From: Mesoflavibacter sp037029465 | GTDB lineage: Bacteria > Bacteroidota > Bacteroidia > Flavobacteriales > Flavobacteriaceae | Reading direction: 5' to 3' | Assembly (NCBI RefSeq): GCF_037029465.1 | Contig: NZ_JAYMEM010000029.1 | Coordinates: 179,824 to 243,823, forward strand | Length of the DNA stretch: 64,000 nucleotides | Shown: piece after piece, positions 18,052-26,957 of the stretch | How positions within the stretch are numbered: position 1 is the stretch's first letter | Layout of the letters: every line of letters starts with the position of its first letter | The notes under the pieces: model-generated | Databases searched by the model: none | Told to the model about the DNA's origin: nothing | What the model saw: the letters and a program-made list of their open reading frames with translations, nothing else | Program-made: the position numbers and the translations under genes

Positions 18052-19260
18052 CTACTCCGCCAACAATCCATCCACAAACGATGTAAACTCAGTTTTAAAC
18101 TCGGTAAACTTATCACCAGTTGCTGGTCCGTTAAAACCGGTGTGTATTTTACGTACTTTACCTGTTTTATCAATAAAAATAGAGGTTGGATAACTTAATA
18201 CGTGGTTAAGCATTGGTAGTTTTTCGTTGGCTTTACTTTTGCTAGTTGTACCAGTTTGCGCTAATAAAATTGGGTAGTTAATCCCTACTCTATCTTTAAG
18301 ACGTTTTATGTTTTTAAACGCTGTTTCTTCAGTTTTTGCATACTCAAAAGCTAGCGCTACAAACTCTATATCTTTGTCTTTATTGTTATTGTAATATTGT
18401 GCGTAGTAATTGCTTTCATCTAAACAATTTGGGCACCATGTTCCCATAATTTGAACAACAACCACTTTGTTTTTAAATCTGTCATCGGTTAAAGAGATTA
18501 GGTTTCCGTTTTCATCAGGAAATGTAAAGGTTAAAGTCTCATAACCATCTTTTAAATAGGTTAAGGAGTTGGCATCTGCTAAAGTAAAGTTATCGTTACG
18601 TTTTGCGGTAAAAGGCTCTTTCCAATGGTTACCAGAGTAAAATGTACCGTATAATATACTATCGGTTACGGTTGCCGTAAATAAAAATGCATGAGAACCA
18701 TCAAATGTAGACAGATGCATTTGGTCACCGTTAATTACGCCATCTAGGTAACGGTAATCGCCAGTTTCTGTTCTAAAAGTACCTGTTACGGTATTTCCGT
18801 TTTGTGTAAATATGCCTTTTGCTTTGTAACTATCGTCTGTATTTGGGCTAAAAGTGGTTTCCCAATTACCTGTAATGGTTGTGTTTGGTTTTTCAGTCGT
18901 TTCAAATCTTGTTTTTGCTGGTGCTGCGGTAAATGGTACACTACGGTCTTTACCTTCGGTAATGTATTGACCTGTTAATGTTTGGTCTTGTATTTTGACT
19001 TTGATATAACTCTCAAAAACAGGCATTTGTATAAAAACCGAGTCGTTTTTGTATTCAATTTCATCTACAGTAATCACTTCTTCTGCGTTATAAATTTCTA
19101 GCGTATTTGCGTCTTTCACCTTAAATAGAAACGGTAATGTTGTGTTATCGTCTACTTGTAATTGCGCACGATACGTATCTGCTGTTAAAAATTTGGTGCT
19201 TTGCTCTTGCTTGCAAGAAAATACAAGTATTGTGATTAAAAGTAATGTTATTTGACGCAT
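18052..19260 (-). CDS. TlpA-family thiol-disulfide lipoprotein
   Basis: Envelope thioredoxin-like protein that would reduce or resolve disulfides outside the cytoplasm. It has a lipoprotein signal (MRQITLLLITILVFSC). Residues 25-240 are a beta-rich domain with two lipocalin/DUF4369-like segments (ITGNWETTFSPNTDDSYKAKGIFTQNG). From about 255 comes the thioredoxin fold, with the active site TWCPNCLDES (about 276) and the cis-proline region LSYPTSIFIDKTGKV. The charged last helix ends FVDGLLAE. Length 402. No partner genes of cytochrome maturation adjoin it. Confidence 0.9.
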   Translation of the reverse strand: MRQITLLLITILVFSCKQEQSTKFLTADTYRAQLQVDDNTTLPFLFKVKDANTLEIYNAEEVITVDEIEYKNDSVFIQMPVFESYIKVKIQDQTLTGQYITEGKDRSVPFTAAPAKTRFETTEKPNTTITGNWETTFSPNTDDSYKAKGIFTQNGNTVTGTFRTETGDYRYLDGVINGDQMHLSTFDGSHAFLFTATVTDSILYGTFYSGNHWKEPFTAKRNDNFTLADANSLTYLKDGYETLTFTFPDENGNLISLTDDRFKNKVVVVQIMGTWCPNCLDESNYYAQYYNNNKDKDIEFVALAFEYAKTEETAFKNIKRLKDRVGINYPILLAQTGTTSKSKANEKLPMLNHVLSYPTSIFIDKTGKVRKIHTGFNGPATGDKFTEFKTEFTSFVDGLLAE

Positions 19261-19295
19261 GTGATGAGAGTTTTTAAAGCGTTAAAAATAATCAC

Positions 19296-19328
19296 AAAAA
19301 AAGGTGTTGCCAAAACAACACCTTAGTT
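19296..19328 (-). terminator. Rho-independent terminator of the coiled-coil gene
   Basis: Perfect stem AAGGTGTTG / CAACACCTT with a six-base loop; on the minus strand it is followed by a run of seven T. It lies 23 bases after the stop of the coiled-coil protein gene, in the gap before the TlpA-type gene. Confidence 0.85.
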
Positions 19329-19350
19329 TTATGTAAAAATTAAGACTAGA

Positions 19351-20127
19351 CTACTCTTCTATTGTTTCTATTTTTTCTTCTTGTTTGTCTATCTCTGCTC
19401 TTTTTAAAGCTACTTTTTCGCGTACTTCTCTAATTTTAGATTCGTGTTGCTTTAAGCGTTCTTGCATTTGATCTATGCGGTCAAGACGCGCATTGGCATC
19501 TTCTTCGCTAATTTTTTTCTCTTCAAGCATTTGCTTAATCTTTGTCCTTGACGCTTCTAAACGTGCTTGACTGTTACTAACAAAATCTTGACGTTTTTCT
19601 AAATGCTGCTGGCTATTTTTTATACGTTCTTTAGCCATTTTTGCACGTTTAATTCCAAAAGCTTTTTGGCTTATTTCCTTTTTCTCTCGCTGTTCTTCAA
19701 GCACTTGTTTGCGTGCCTTTATTTCTTTTCTGTAATCTTCTTGTTTCTCTCTAAGTTTTGCATTTTGAGATTGACGTACTTGACGCATTTCTTCCATCAA
19801 AGCCTTACGTTCTTCTGGTGTAGCGTCTTTCATTTTTGTTTTAATTTCTTCAGCTTTATACTGCATCTCACCAGACATGTTTTGACGCTCTTCTTTCATT
19901 TCGGCATGTTTTTCTCTAATTTCTTCACGCTTTTCTTCCATTTCTTTGCGTTTTTCTTCTTGCTTTTGTTGCATTTGATCACGCTTCTCTTGCATCTTTT
20001 CTTTATGCATGTCTTTTTGATGTTCCATTTTTTCTTTGGCGGTTTTCATTTTGTCTTGCGCCTGTAATGGTTGTAATGCTGTACCAACAAAAATGGCAAG
20101 CAATAAAAATTGTTTTAAAGTTTTCAT
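19351..20127 (-). CDS. Exported, highly charged coiled-coil protein
   Basis: A signal peptide (MKTLKQFLLLAIFVGTALQPLQAQ) precedes about 230 residues made almost wholly of Lys, Glu, Gln, Arg and Met in heptad order, e.g. KMEHQKDMHKEKMQEKRDQMQQKQEEKRKEM. This predicts one long coiled coil in the periplasm. Weak likeness to OmpH/Skp or to CpxP/Spy-type helical proteins could be compositional. Two bases separate it from the small acidic lipoprotein gene upstream, so they form one transcript. Function unknown. Confidence 0.8.
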   Translation of the reverse strand: MKTLKQFLLLAIFVGTALQPLQAQDKMKTAKEKMEHQKDMHKEKMQEKRDQMQQKQEEKRKEMEEKREEIREKHAEMKEERQNMSGEMQYKAEEIKTKMKDATPEERKALMEEMRQVRQSQNAKLREKQEDYRKEIKARKQVLEEQREKKEISQKAFGIKRAKMAKERIKNSQQHLEKRQDFVSNSQARLEASRTKIKQMLEEKKISEEDANARLDRIDQMQERLKQHESKIREVREKVALKRAEIDKQEEKIETIEE

Positions 20128-20129
20128 GA

Positions 20130-20342
20130 TTATTGGTCTATATTTTCTAGTTCTAGTAATTCTTCTTCTATCTTTTTAGCTTCTTCATCTATTTGATCTA
20201 TCATTTGCTCTGCATCTTGCTCAATTATCTGAATAGAATCTACTGCAGTTTCTACTTTTTTCGCATTCTCTTTCTTTGTATTTCTACATGAAGTTAAGCT
20301 AATGACAAATGCTAAAAATGCAATTTTTAATAGTGTTTTCAT
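20130..20342 (-). CDS. Small acidic lipoprotein
   Basis: 70 residues from ATG 20342 (MKTLLKIAFLAFVISLTSC); an ATG nine codons earlier would put a hydrophilic stretch ahead of the signal and is rejected. The lipobox is SLTSC. The mature part is short and acidic (ETAVDSIQIIEQDAEQMIDQIDEEAKKIEEELLELE), a single amphipathic helix. It is tightly linked to the basic/acidic coiled-coil protein downstream and may be its membrane-anchored partner, by coiled-coil pairing; this is inference. Confidence 0.78.
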   Translation of the reverse strand: MKTLLKIAFLAFVISLTSCRNTKKENAKKVETAVDSIQIIEQDAEQMIDQIDEEAKKIEEELLELENIDQ

Positions 20343-20607
20343 AGGTTTGTAGTTTTGGTTATGTTCCATTTAATTTACGCATCTCTCGAATAAATAGTTG
20401 GTTTATTAACATTTTTTAAGATTTAAATCAAGATAAAACGCAAGTTTTTACCGACTAAAAACACCTTAACACATTTAAGAAAGATAAATCTTACTTATTC
20501 AATTCTTTTAATTACTATAAAAAAGCTAGTTAGCAACAGTAAATTGTACATATCTAATAATTTTCATAAAAAACGTTTTAGGCGTTTCTATTGCTGGCAA
20601 GTATTGT

Positions 20608-20615
20608 TATATTTG
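20608..20615 (+). promoter_or_regulatory. -7 element upstream of pheT
   Basis: TATATTTG matches TAnnTTTG exactly, 20 bases before ATG 20636. It overlaps the upstream extension of the frame (from TTG 20591), which argues that translation begins at 20636. The rest of the 20370-20635 gap is AT-rich and featureless. Confidence 0.5.
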
Positions 20616-20635
20616 TGCTCTTAATTAGAAGATAC

Positions 20636-23062
20636 ATGAAGATTTCTTACAACTGGCTAAAACAGTTTATAAAAACCGATTGGACAGCAGAACAAACTAG
20701 CGAATTACTAACCGATTTAGGACTTGAAGTTGAAGGCTTAGACCTATACCAAAGTGTTAAAGGCGGTTTAGAAGGTGTTGTTGTTGGAGAAGTTTTAACT
20801 TGCGTACAACACAGTAATGCAGACAAACTTAAAGTTACTACAGTAAATATTGGACAAGAACAACCTGTACAAATTGTATGTGGCGCACCAAATGTAGCTG
20901 CTGGACAAAAAGTGCCTGTAGCGACTATTGGCACCACTTTATATACTGAAGAAGGCGAAGCTTGGACCATTAAAAAAGGTAAGATTAGAGGTGAAGAATC
21001 TCACGGAATGATCTGTGCAGAAGACGAGCTTGGCTTAGGTAAATCTCATGACGGCATTATGGTATTACCAGAAGACACTGTAGTTGGAACACCTTGCGCC
21101 GATCTTTTTGAAGTAGAAAACGACCAAGTTTTTGAAATTGGATTAACACCAAACCGTGCAGATGCTATGAGCCACTACGGTACAGCAAGAGACCTTAGAG
21201 CTGGTTTATTACAAAAAGGAATACATTTAGAGTTAATCACTCCAAGTGTAAGTTCTTACCACGTAGATAGCAGAACATTAAAAATAGATATTGATGTTAA
21301 AGACTATGATTTAGCTCCACGTTATTGCGGTGTTACTTTATCTGGTTTAAAAGTTGAAGACTCGCCAGCATGGTTACAAAACAGATTAAAAGCTATTGGC
21401 TTATCGCCTATCAATAATATTGTAGATGCGACTAACTATGTTTTACACGAGTTAGGACAGCCTTTACACGCATTTGATGCAGCAAAAATAACAGGTCATA
21501 AAGTTGAAGTTAAAACCTGTGAAGCTGGTACAAAATTTACCTCTTTAGATGGTGTTGAACGTGAATTACATGAAGATGATTTAATGATTTGTGACGCTGA
21601 AAAACCAATGTGTATTGCTGGTGTTTTTGGCGGAAACGAAAGTGGTGTTACAGAACATACCACTGCTATTTTCTTAGAAAGCGCCTACTTTAATCCTGTA
21701 AGTGTACGTAAAACAGCAAAACGTCATGGATTAAACACCGATGCCTCTTTTAGATTTGAACGTGGTATTGATCCAAACCTTACTAAATATGCATTAAAAC
21801 GAGCGGCGTTATTAATTTTAGAGATTGCTGGTGGCGAAATTACTAGTGATATCGTAGATTTTTACCCAAAGAAAATTGAAGATTTTCAAGTTACTTTAAG
21901 TTTTGATAAAATCACAAAGCTTGTTGGTCAAGAAATTCCTAAAGAAGAAGTAAAATCAATATTAGCCTCTTTAGACATTAAAATAAATAGCGTTACCGAA
22001 ACTAATTTAGGATTAACCATTCCGCCATATCGTAACGATGTAACTAGAGAAGCAGATGTAATTGAAGAAATACTAAGAGTTTACGGTTATAACAATGTAG
22101 AGATTAGTACAAAGATGAATGCGTCTGTATCTAACTCATCTCGTTTTGAAGATTATAAATTACAAAACGTTGTTGGTAACTTATTAGCGTCTCAAGGTTG
22201 GTATGAGATTATGGCTAACTCGTTAACAAGCGCAAAATACATTGCGTTAAGTGAGCAATTAAAAGACGAGCATAATATAGAAATGCTTAATCCATTAAGT
22301 CAAGATCTTGGGGTAATGCGTCAAAGCTTAGTATTTTCTGGTTTAGAAGCATTAAGCTATAACATCAATAGAAGACAAACCAATTTAAAGTTTTTTGAGT
22401 TTGGTAAAACTTACCACAATTTTAATGGTACAAGAGAAGAGCACAAACACTTATCTTTATTTGTAACAGGTTTTAAAAACGAAGAAAACTGGGCACATAC
22501 ACCAGAAAAATCTAATTTTTTCCATTTAAAAGGAAGTGTTGCCGCTATTTTAACACGTTTAGGTATAGATAGATACCAAGAAAGCAGTGCTAAAAACGAT
22601 GTGTTTAGCGAAGGCTTACAATTAAATATTGGTCGTGATACTTTAGTTGAATTTGGAGTTTTAAAAAGTAAAATCACTAAGCAATTTGACATTACTCAAG
22701 ATGTATTTTATGCAGACTTTAATTGGGACACTATATTAACGGTAGCAAAACGTAATAAGATTAAATTTACACCAATACCAAAATATCCTGAGGTAAGACG
22801 TGATTTTGCATTACTTATTGATGACAAGGTTACTTTTGAAAGCATTACCAAAATTGCCAAAAAAACTGAAAAGCAACTACTTAAAAACGTCAACCTTTTT
22901 GATGTGTACCAAGGTAAAAACTTACCAAACGGTAAAAAGAGTTATGCTGTAAGCTTTACATTTTTAGATGAAAACAAAACCCTTACAGACAAAGTTGTAG
23001 ATAAGATCATGAGTAAGCTTCAAAGCAACTTTGAACGTGAACTTGGAGCTGAATTAAGATAA
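20636..23062 (+). CDS. pheT: Phenylalanine-tRNA ligase beta subunit
   Basis: Beta chain of the (alpha-beta)2 class II synthetase that charges tRNA-Phe in the cytoplasm. Start at ATG 20636 (MKISYNWLKQFI), 808 residues; the frame opens earlier but a promoter element lies inside that extension. The tRNA-binding domain is EVLTCVQHSNADKLKVTTVNIG, B3/B4 editing follows (LTPNRADAMSHYGTARDLRA, NNIVDATNYVLHELGQPLHAFDA), then B5 (SFRFERGIDPNLTKYALKRAA), and the anticodon-binding ferredoxin-like end RRDFALLIDDKVTFESI...YAVSFTFLDENKTLTD. pheS is not adjacent, as in many Bacteroidota. Confidence 0.97.
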   Translation: MKISYNWLKQFIKTDWTAEQTSELLTDLGLEVEGLDLYQSVKGGLEGVVVGEVLTCVQHSNADKLKVTTVNIGQEQPVQIVCGAPNVAAGQKVPVATIGTTLYTEEGEAWTIKKGKIRGEESHGMICAEDELGLGKSHDGIMVLPEDTVVGTPCADLFEVENDQVFEIGLTPNRADAMSHYGTARDLRAGLLQKGIHLELITPSVSSYHVDSRTLKIDIDVKDYDLAPRYCGVTLSGLKVEDSPAWLQNRLKAIGLSPINNIVDATNYVLHELGQPLHAFDAAKITGHKVEVKTCEAGTKFTSLDGVERELHEDDLMICDAEKPMCIAGVFGGNESGVTEHTTAIFLESAYFNPVSVRKTAKRHGLNTDASFRFERGIDPNLTKYALKRAALLILEIAGGEITSDIVDFYPKKIEDFQVTLSFDKITKLVGQEIPKEEVKSILASLDIKINSVTETNLGLTIPPYRNDVTREADVIEEILRVYGYNNVEISTKMNASVSNSSRFEDYKLQNVVGNLLASQGWYEIMANSLTSAKYIALSEQLKDEHNIEMLNPLSQDLGVMRQSLVFSGLEALSYNINRRQTNLKFFEFGKTYHNFNGTREEHKHLSLFVTGFKNEENWAHTPEKSNFFHLKGSVAAILTRLGIDRYQESSAKNDVFSEGLQLNIGRDTLVEFGVLKSKITKQFDITQDVFYADFNWDTILTVAKRNKIKFTPIPKYPEVRRDFALLIDDKVTFESITKIAKKTEKQLLKNVNLFDVYQGKNLPNGKKSYAVSFTFLDENKTLTDKVVDKIMSKLQSNFERELGAELR

Positions 23063-23265
23063 TGGTAAAAGAAAATAATAAACCACAAACATCATCATTT
23101 AGCTTATTTCTTAGTTTTTTCTTTATTGTCTATGGCATATATAGAGTTTATAAACAATTAGTCAATAACGAAAGTACCTTTAGACTTATTCTAAGTATCG
23201 GATTTATTGTTTACGGTGTCTTTCTACTTTTCAAGTATTTTAAAGAAAGAAAACAAAACAGATAA
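23062..23265 (+). CDS. Small two-helix membrane protein
   Basis: 67 residues whose ATG shares one base with the pheT stop (TAATG), so it is translationally coupled to it. Two hydrophobic helices (FSLFLSFFFIVYGIYRVY and LILSIGFIVYGVFLLFKYF) are followed by a basic end. The two helices share the phrase FIVYG, pointing to a repeated unit. Function unknown. A terminator follows at once, closing the pheT transcript. Confidence 0.75.
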   Translation: MVKENNKPQTSSFSLFLSFFFIVYGIYRVYKQLVNNESTFRLILSIGFIVYGVFLLFKYFKERKQNR

Positions 23266-23270
23266 TTTTT

Positions 23271-23303
23271 AAAAGCCTTCAACTAATATTGAAGGCTTTT
23301 TTT
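23271..23303 (+). terminator. Rho-independent terminator after the pheT operon
   Basis: Ten-base perfect stem AAAAGCCTTC / GAAGGCTTTT with a ten-base loop and trailing T run. Confidence 0.9.
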
Positions 23304-23379
23304 ATTAGTTGAAAAATGTTAAAGCTTTGCAATTAAATGATCTATGTTTTATTTTTAGGTTGAAAAAAATTGAAAAGCT

Positions 23380-24096
23380 ATGATTTTTAACCCTACAAAC
23401 ATAGAAGAAAAACTACGTCTGCAGCAATCTAAGCAAATAGCACAACCAGACATTTTAAAACAAGTACAAGCTATTTTTGAAGCTGACAATTTAAAAGAAA
23501 CTATTATTAAAAATGAATTAAAATCTGGTAATGACAGCAGTTGCAATCATTTCAATATAGATCTTTTAGCTAGTGATCGTATTTTTCATATAGACAGTAT
23601 TAAAAAAACATGTATTGATTACCGACTTCGATTTTTAGATACAAAGTATTTTAAAAATGAATTTCCGCAAGAAGCCATTCATAAAATAAAAGCTTTAGAA
23701 AAGGAACATAACATTACGCTAAGCGGATTTAAAATTATGGCACCTTCAAAGCTTTTTAAATTAGAAAACCCAGATGATCCGTTATTATTTGCTCCTATTG
23801 GTAATGGCTATTATTATCTTATCCACAAATGGGGAAATGATTTAAATCCATTGAGAAAATGGCGTATGCTTCCTTTTAAAAACTATGAAAACTTATTGGT
23901 TTTTGCTTTAATCGTCAGTTTTGCATTAACTTATCTTTTTAACCAAAACTTACCGCAAGACAAAAACCACACAAGCTATTTTTTCTTGTTGTTTTTATTT
24001 ATGTTTAAATCTATAGTTGGCATTGTTATTTACTATGCTATTTCTCAAGGAAAAAATGTAAATTCTGCAATCTGGAATAACAAATACAGCAAGTAA
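23380..24096 (+). CDS. Conserved protein with two C-terminal membrane helices
   Basis: 238 residues, not recognised. The first 165 are soluble (IEEKLRLQQSKQIAQPDILKQVQAIFEAD..., FKIMAPSKLFKLENPDDPLLFAPIGNGYYYLIHKWG). Two membrane segments follow, NLLVFALIVSFALTYLF and YFFLLFLFMFKSIVGIVIYYAI, with a short loop between. This is a tail-anchored layout with the bulk of the protein probably in the cytoplasm. It has its own transcript after the pheT terminator and is followed 51 bases later by the DUF2007 gene. Confidence 0.72.
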   Translation: MIFNPTNIEEKLRLQQSKQIAQPDILKQVQAIFEADNLKETIIKNELKSGNDSSCNHFNIDLLASDRIFHIDSIKKTCIDYRLRFLDTKYFKNEFPQEAIHKIKALEKEHNITLSGFKIMAPSKLFKLENPDDPLLFAPIGNGYYYLIHKWGNDLNPLRKWRMLPFKNYENLLVFALIVSFALTYLFNQNLPQDKNHTSYFFLLFLFMFKSIVGIVIYYAISQGKNVNSAIWNNKYSK

Positions 24097-24147
24097 TTTA
24101 TTGCAATATTTTTAGTATCTTTATTAGAAACCAATACTGAAAATATT

Positions 24148-24375
24148 ATGGAATCTGAATACATAAAAATATATACAGGTGATTTTTTAACCTCGCAACG
24201 CATACAACAAAGATTAGAAGATATTGGTATAAATGCAGTTGTAAAAAATGAAGACGAATCTGCAAGACTAGCTGGTTTTGCCAATCCTGTTCCAAGCTTA
24301 CAGGATATTTATGTTCATGAAACCGAGCTTGATAAAGCTTTAACTGTAGTTGAATCTATAAAAAATCAAGAATAA
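24148..24375 (+). CDS. DUF2007-type putative signal-transducing protein
   Basis: 75 residues. The pattern YIKIYTGDFLTSQRIQQRLEDIGINAVVKNEDE and then IYVHETELDKALTVVE is that of DUF2007, a small ferredoxin-like fold resembling PII/ACT modules and found alone in many bacteria. No enzymatic residues are known. It is followed by a terminator shared with the convergent fasciclin gene. Confidence 0.85.
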   Translation: MESEYIKIYTGDFLTSQRIQQRLEDIGINAVVKNEDESARLAGFANPVPSLQDIYVHETELDKALTVVESIKNQE

Positions 24376-24385
24376 CTAAATAGAA

Positions 24386-24416
24386 AAAAGCCTCTTCAAT
24401 AACAGAAGAGGCTTTT
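24386..24416. terminator. Bidirectional terminator between convergent genes
   Basis: Stem AAAAGCCTCTTC / GAAGAGGCTTTT with a short loop. A and T runs on both sides let it serve the DUF2007 gene on the plus strand and the fasciclin gene on the minus strand. Confidence 0.85.
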
Positions 24417-24448
24417 AACACTAATTCAAATAGCATTTACACGTTTTA

Positions 24449-25027
24449 TTATGACTTTGGTAATAATACAGTATCTACAACATGTATTACACCATTAGAT
24501 TGATTTACATCTGCAATAGTTACTTTACCTGAGTTTCCGTTTTCATCAGTTACGTAAACATCTCCTCCTTTTGACCAAATGGTTAAAGTTGAGCCAGAAA
24601 GTGTTTTAACAATTGCTTTTCCATCTCCATCTTCAATTAATTTTGCGATAGCTTTAGCTTTCCAGTTTCCTGAAACTACATGGTATTTTAAGATAGTTTG
24701 TAATTGTTTTTTATTTTCTGGTTTTAATAAAGTAGACACTGTTCCGTCAGGTAATTTTTCAAATGCAGCATTAGTTGGTGCAAATACAGTAAATGGTCCA
24801 TCACTTTGCAAAGCCTCTACTAATCCCGCTGCTTTTACTGCAGCTACTAAAGTTGTGTGATCTTTTGAGTTGACTGCATTTTCTACAATGTTTTTAGATG
24901 GATACATTGCTGCACCACCAACCATTTTAGTGTCTTCTTTCATCATTTTGTCTTGAGCAAAACCTAAAGAAGTCACGAAGAATAAACTTAGTCCTAATAC
25001 GATTTTTGATAATTTTTCTGTTTTCAT
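24449..25027 (-). CDS. Secreted fasciclin-domain protein
   Basis: One FAS1 domain after a signal peptide (LSKIVLGLSLFFVTSLGFAQ). The H1 and H2 motifs are readable: SDGPFTVFAPTNAAFEKLP at about 101-119 and DVNQSNGVIHVVDTVLLPK at the end, with the YHVVSG turn between. Length 192 is typical. FAS1 proteins act in adhesion or cell-surface interaction. The mature N-terminus (QDKMMKEDTKMVGGAAMYPSK) carries no lipobox, so it is released or loosely bound. Confidence 0.93.
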   Translation of the reverse strand: MKTEKLSKIVLGLSLFFVTSLGFAQDKMMKEDTKMVGGAAMYPSKNIVENAVNSKDHTTLVAAVKAAGLVEALQSDGPFTVFAPTNAAFEKLPDGTVSTLLKPENKKQLQTILKYHVVSGNWKAKAIAKLIEDGDGKAIVKTLSGSTLTIWSKGGDVYVTDENGNSGKVTIADVNQSNGVIHVVDTVLLPKS

Positions 25028-25131
25028 AATTATAGATTTTTGGTTTTGTGTTCAATTTATCTACGCAGTAAAAGAGACTTTGGTTTTATAAATTTTTAGT
25101 TTAACAGAGAATTAACGATAATAACAAACAA

Positions 25132-25166
25132 AAAAGCCTTCAAAATTAATTTTGAAGGCTTTTTAA
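25132..25166 (-). terminator. Rho-independent terminator of the ABC-F gene
   Basis: Fifteen-base stem AAAAAGCCTTCAAAA / TTTTGAAGGCTTTTT with a TTAA loop, 20 bases after the minus-strand stop of the ABC-F gene. Confidence 0.88.
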
Positions 25167-25185
25167 ATATTTATAAAACAAGTAA

Positions 25186-26805
25186 TTAAACAGTATACAT
25201 TTGATCACGTTGTTCTTTAATCTTTTTATCTTCCATATACTCATCAAAAGTAGTATATCTATCAATAACACCATTTGGAGTAAGCTCTACTACTCTATTA
25301 GCTACAGTTTGTGCAAACTCGTGATCATGAGTTGTAAATAATACTGTACCCTTAAAGTTTTTTAATGAGTTATTAAATGCTGTAATACTTTCTAAATCTA
25401 AGTGGTTTGTTGGTTCGTCTAACATTAAAACGTTAGCTCTTGTCATCATCATTCTTGATAACATACAACGCACTTTTTCTCCTCCAGATAATACATTAGA
25501 TTTTTTAAGTGCTTCTTCACCAGAAAAAATCATTTTTCCTAAGAAACCTCTAATATGTACTTCTTCTCTTTCTTCTTCAGTTTTTGCCCATTGACGTAAC
25601 CAATCTACAAGAGTTAAATCATTTTCGAAAAACTTACTGTTATCTAATGGTAAATAAGATTGTGTTGTAGTTACGCCCCAAGAAAATTCTCCTGCATCTG
25701 GTTTTTGATTGTTATTTAAAATCTCATAAAACGCAGTTGTTGCACGAGAGTCTCTAGAAAACACAACAACTTTATCTCCTTTTTGAAGGTTTAAATCGAT
25801 GTTTTTAAATAATACTTCTCCATCTAAAGATGCCGCTAATCCTTCAACATTTAAAATTTGATCACCAGCTTCACGCTCGCGTTCAAAAATAATAGCAGGA
25901 TAACGTCTTGATGTTGGTTTAATTTCGTCTACATTAAGCTTATCAATCATTTTCTTTCTTGATGTTGCTTGTTTACTTTTTGCAACGTTAGCAGAGAAAC
26001 GACGAATAAATTCTTCTAATTCCTTTTTCTTTTCTTCTGCCTTTTTGTTTTGTTGTGCACGTTGTCTAGCAGCTAATTGTGAAGACTCATACCAGAACGT
26101 ATAATTACCAGAAAAGTGATTGATTTTTCCGAAGTCAATATCACTAATATGTGTACAAACGGCGTCTAAAAAGTGACGGTCGTGAGATACAACAATTACA
26201 CAGTTATCATAGTTTGCTAAGAAATGTTCTAACCAAGAGATTGTTTCGTAATCCAAATCGTTGGTAGGCTCATCCATAATTAACACATCAGGATTACCAA
26301 ATAATGCTTGCGCTAATAACACACGTACTTTTTGCTTACCATCTAAATCTGCCATTAAAGTGTAATGCAAATCTTCTTTAATACCTAAGTTAGATAACAT
26401 AGCTGCAGCATCACTATCTGCATTCCAACCATTCATCTCTTCAAACTGCACTTGAAGTTCACCTATTTTTTCAGCATTTTCATCAGTATAATCTGCATAA
26501 AGCGCATCAATTTCTGTTTTTATTTTATATAAAGGTTTGTTTCCTTTTAAAACAGTTTCTAACACTGTATCTTCATCGTGCTTATTGTGATTTTGTTCTA
26601 AAACCGACATACGCTTTCCTGCTTCTAAACTAACATGTCCAGAAGTTGGTTCCATTTTCCCAGAAAGTATTTTAAGGAATGTCGATTTTCCTGCACCATT
26701 GGCTCCGATAATTCCGTAGCAGTTTCCGTTATTAAAAGTGGTATTTACCTCGTCAAAAAGGATACGTTTACCAAATTGAACAGATAAATTAGATACTGAT
26801 AACAT
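25186..26805 (-). CDS. ABC-F family ATPase (YbiT-like)
   Basis: Cytosolic twin-ATPase without membrane domains that binds ribosomes and eases stalled translation. First cassette: Walker A GANGAGKST (about 36-44), Walker B LIMDEPTND. Between them lies the interdomain linker rich in Arg/Lys (SSQLAARQRAQQNKKAEEKKKELEEFIRRFSANVAKSKQATSRKKM). Second cassette: signature VLSGGEKVRC, Walker B VLMLDEPTNHLDLES, H-loop TTHDHEF. The second P-loop reads FSRDSRATT, which departs from GxxGxGKS/T, a feature of the YbiT branch. Length 539 fits. It is a housekeeping-type ABC-F and not an obvious resistance variant. Confidence 0.9.
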   Translation of the reverse strand: MLSVSNLSVQFGKRILFDEVNTTFNNGNCYGIIGANGAGKSTFLKILSGKMEPTSGHVSLEAGKRMSVLEQNHNKHDEDTVLETVLKGNKPLYKIKTEIDALYADYTDENAEKIGELQVQFEEMNGWNADSDAAAMLSNLGIKEDLHYTLMADLDGKQKVRVLLAQALFGNPDVLIMDEPTNDLDYETISWLEHFLANYDNCVIVVSHDRHFLDAVCTHISDIDFGKINHFSGNYTFWYESSQLAARQRAQQNKKAEEKKKELEEFIRRFSANVAKSKQATSRKKMIDKLNVDEIKPTSRRYPAIIFEREREAGDQILNVEGLAASLDGEVLFKNIDLNLQKGDKVVVFSRDSRATTAFYEILNNNQKPDAGEFSWGVTTTQSYLPLDNSKFFENDLTLVDWLRQWAKTEEEREEVHIRGFLGKMIFSGEEALKKSNVLSGGEKVRCMLSRMMMTRANVLMLDEPTNHLDLESITAFNNSLKNFKGTVLFTTHDHEFAQTVANRVVELTPNGVIDRYTTFDEYMEDKKIKEQRDQMYTV

Positions 26806-26826
26806 AAGCTATAATTTAATTTTTTG

Positions 26827-26834
26827 CAAAAGTA
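26827..26834 (-). promoter_or_regulatory. -7 element of the ABC-F gene
   Basis: On the minus strand TACTTTTG fits TAnnTTTG, 21 bases before the ABC-F start codon. The -33 region is T-rich without a clean TTG. Confidence 0.4.
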
Positions 26835-26957
26835 GAAAATTAGTATCAAAAAACACTATATATTGCCTTATTATAAGTTTTAACAACGCCTTAACATTAT
26901 GAATATACTGCAAAACATATTTTTGTTGATATATAGACAATTAGCCCTTAATATATA

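Noticed and set aside
19603..20067. 154-codon Phe/Leu-rich frame on the plus strand
   Set aside because: Antisense of the charged coiled-coil gene; Lys/Glu codons read backwards give Phe/Leu. The minus-strand gene has a signal peptide and heptads.
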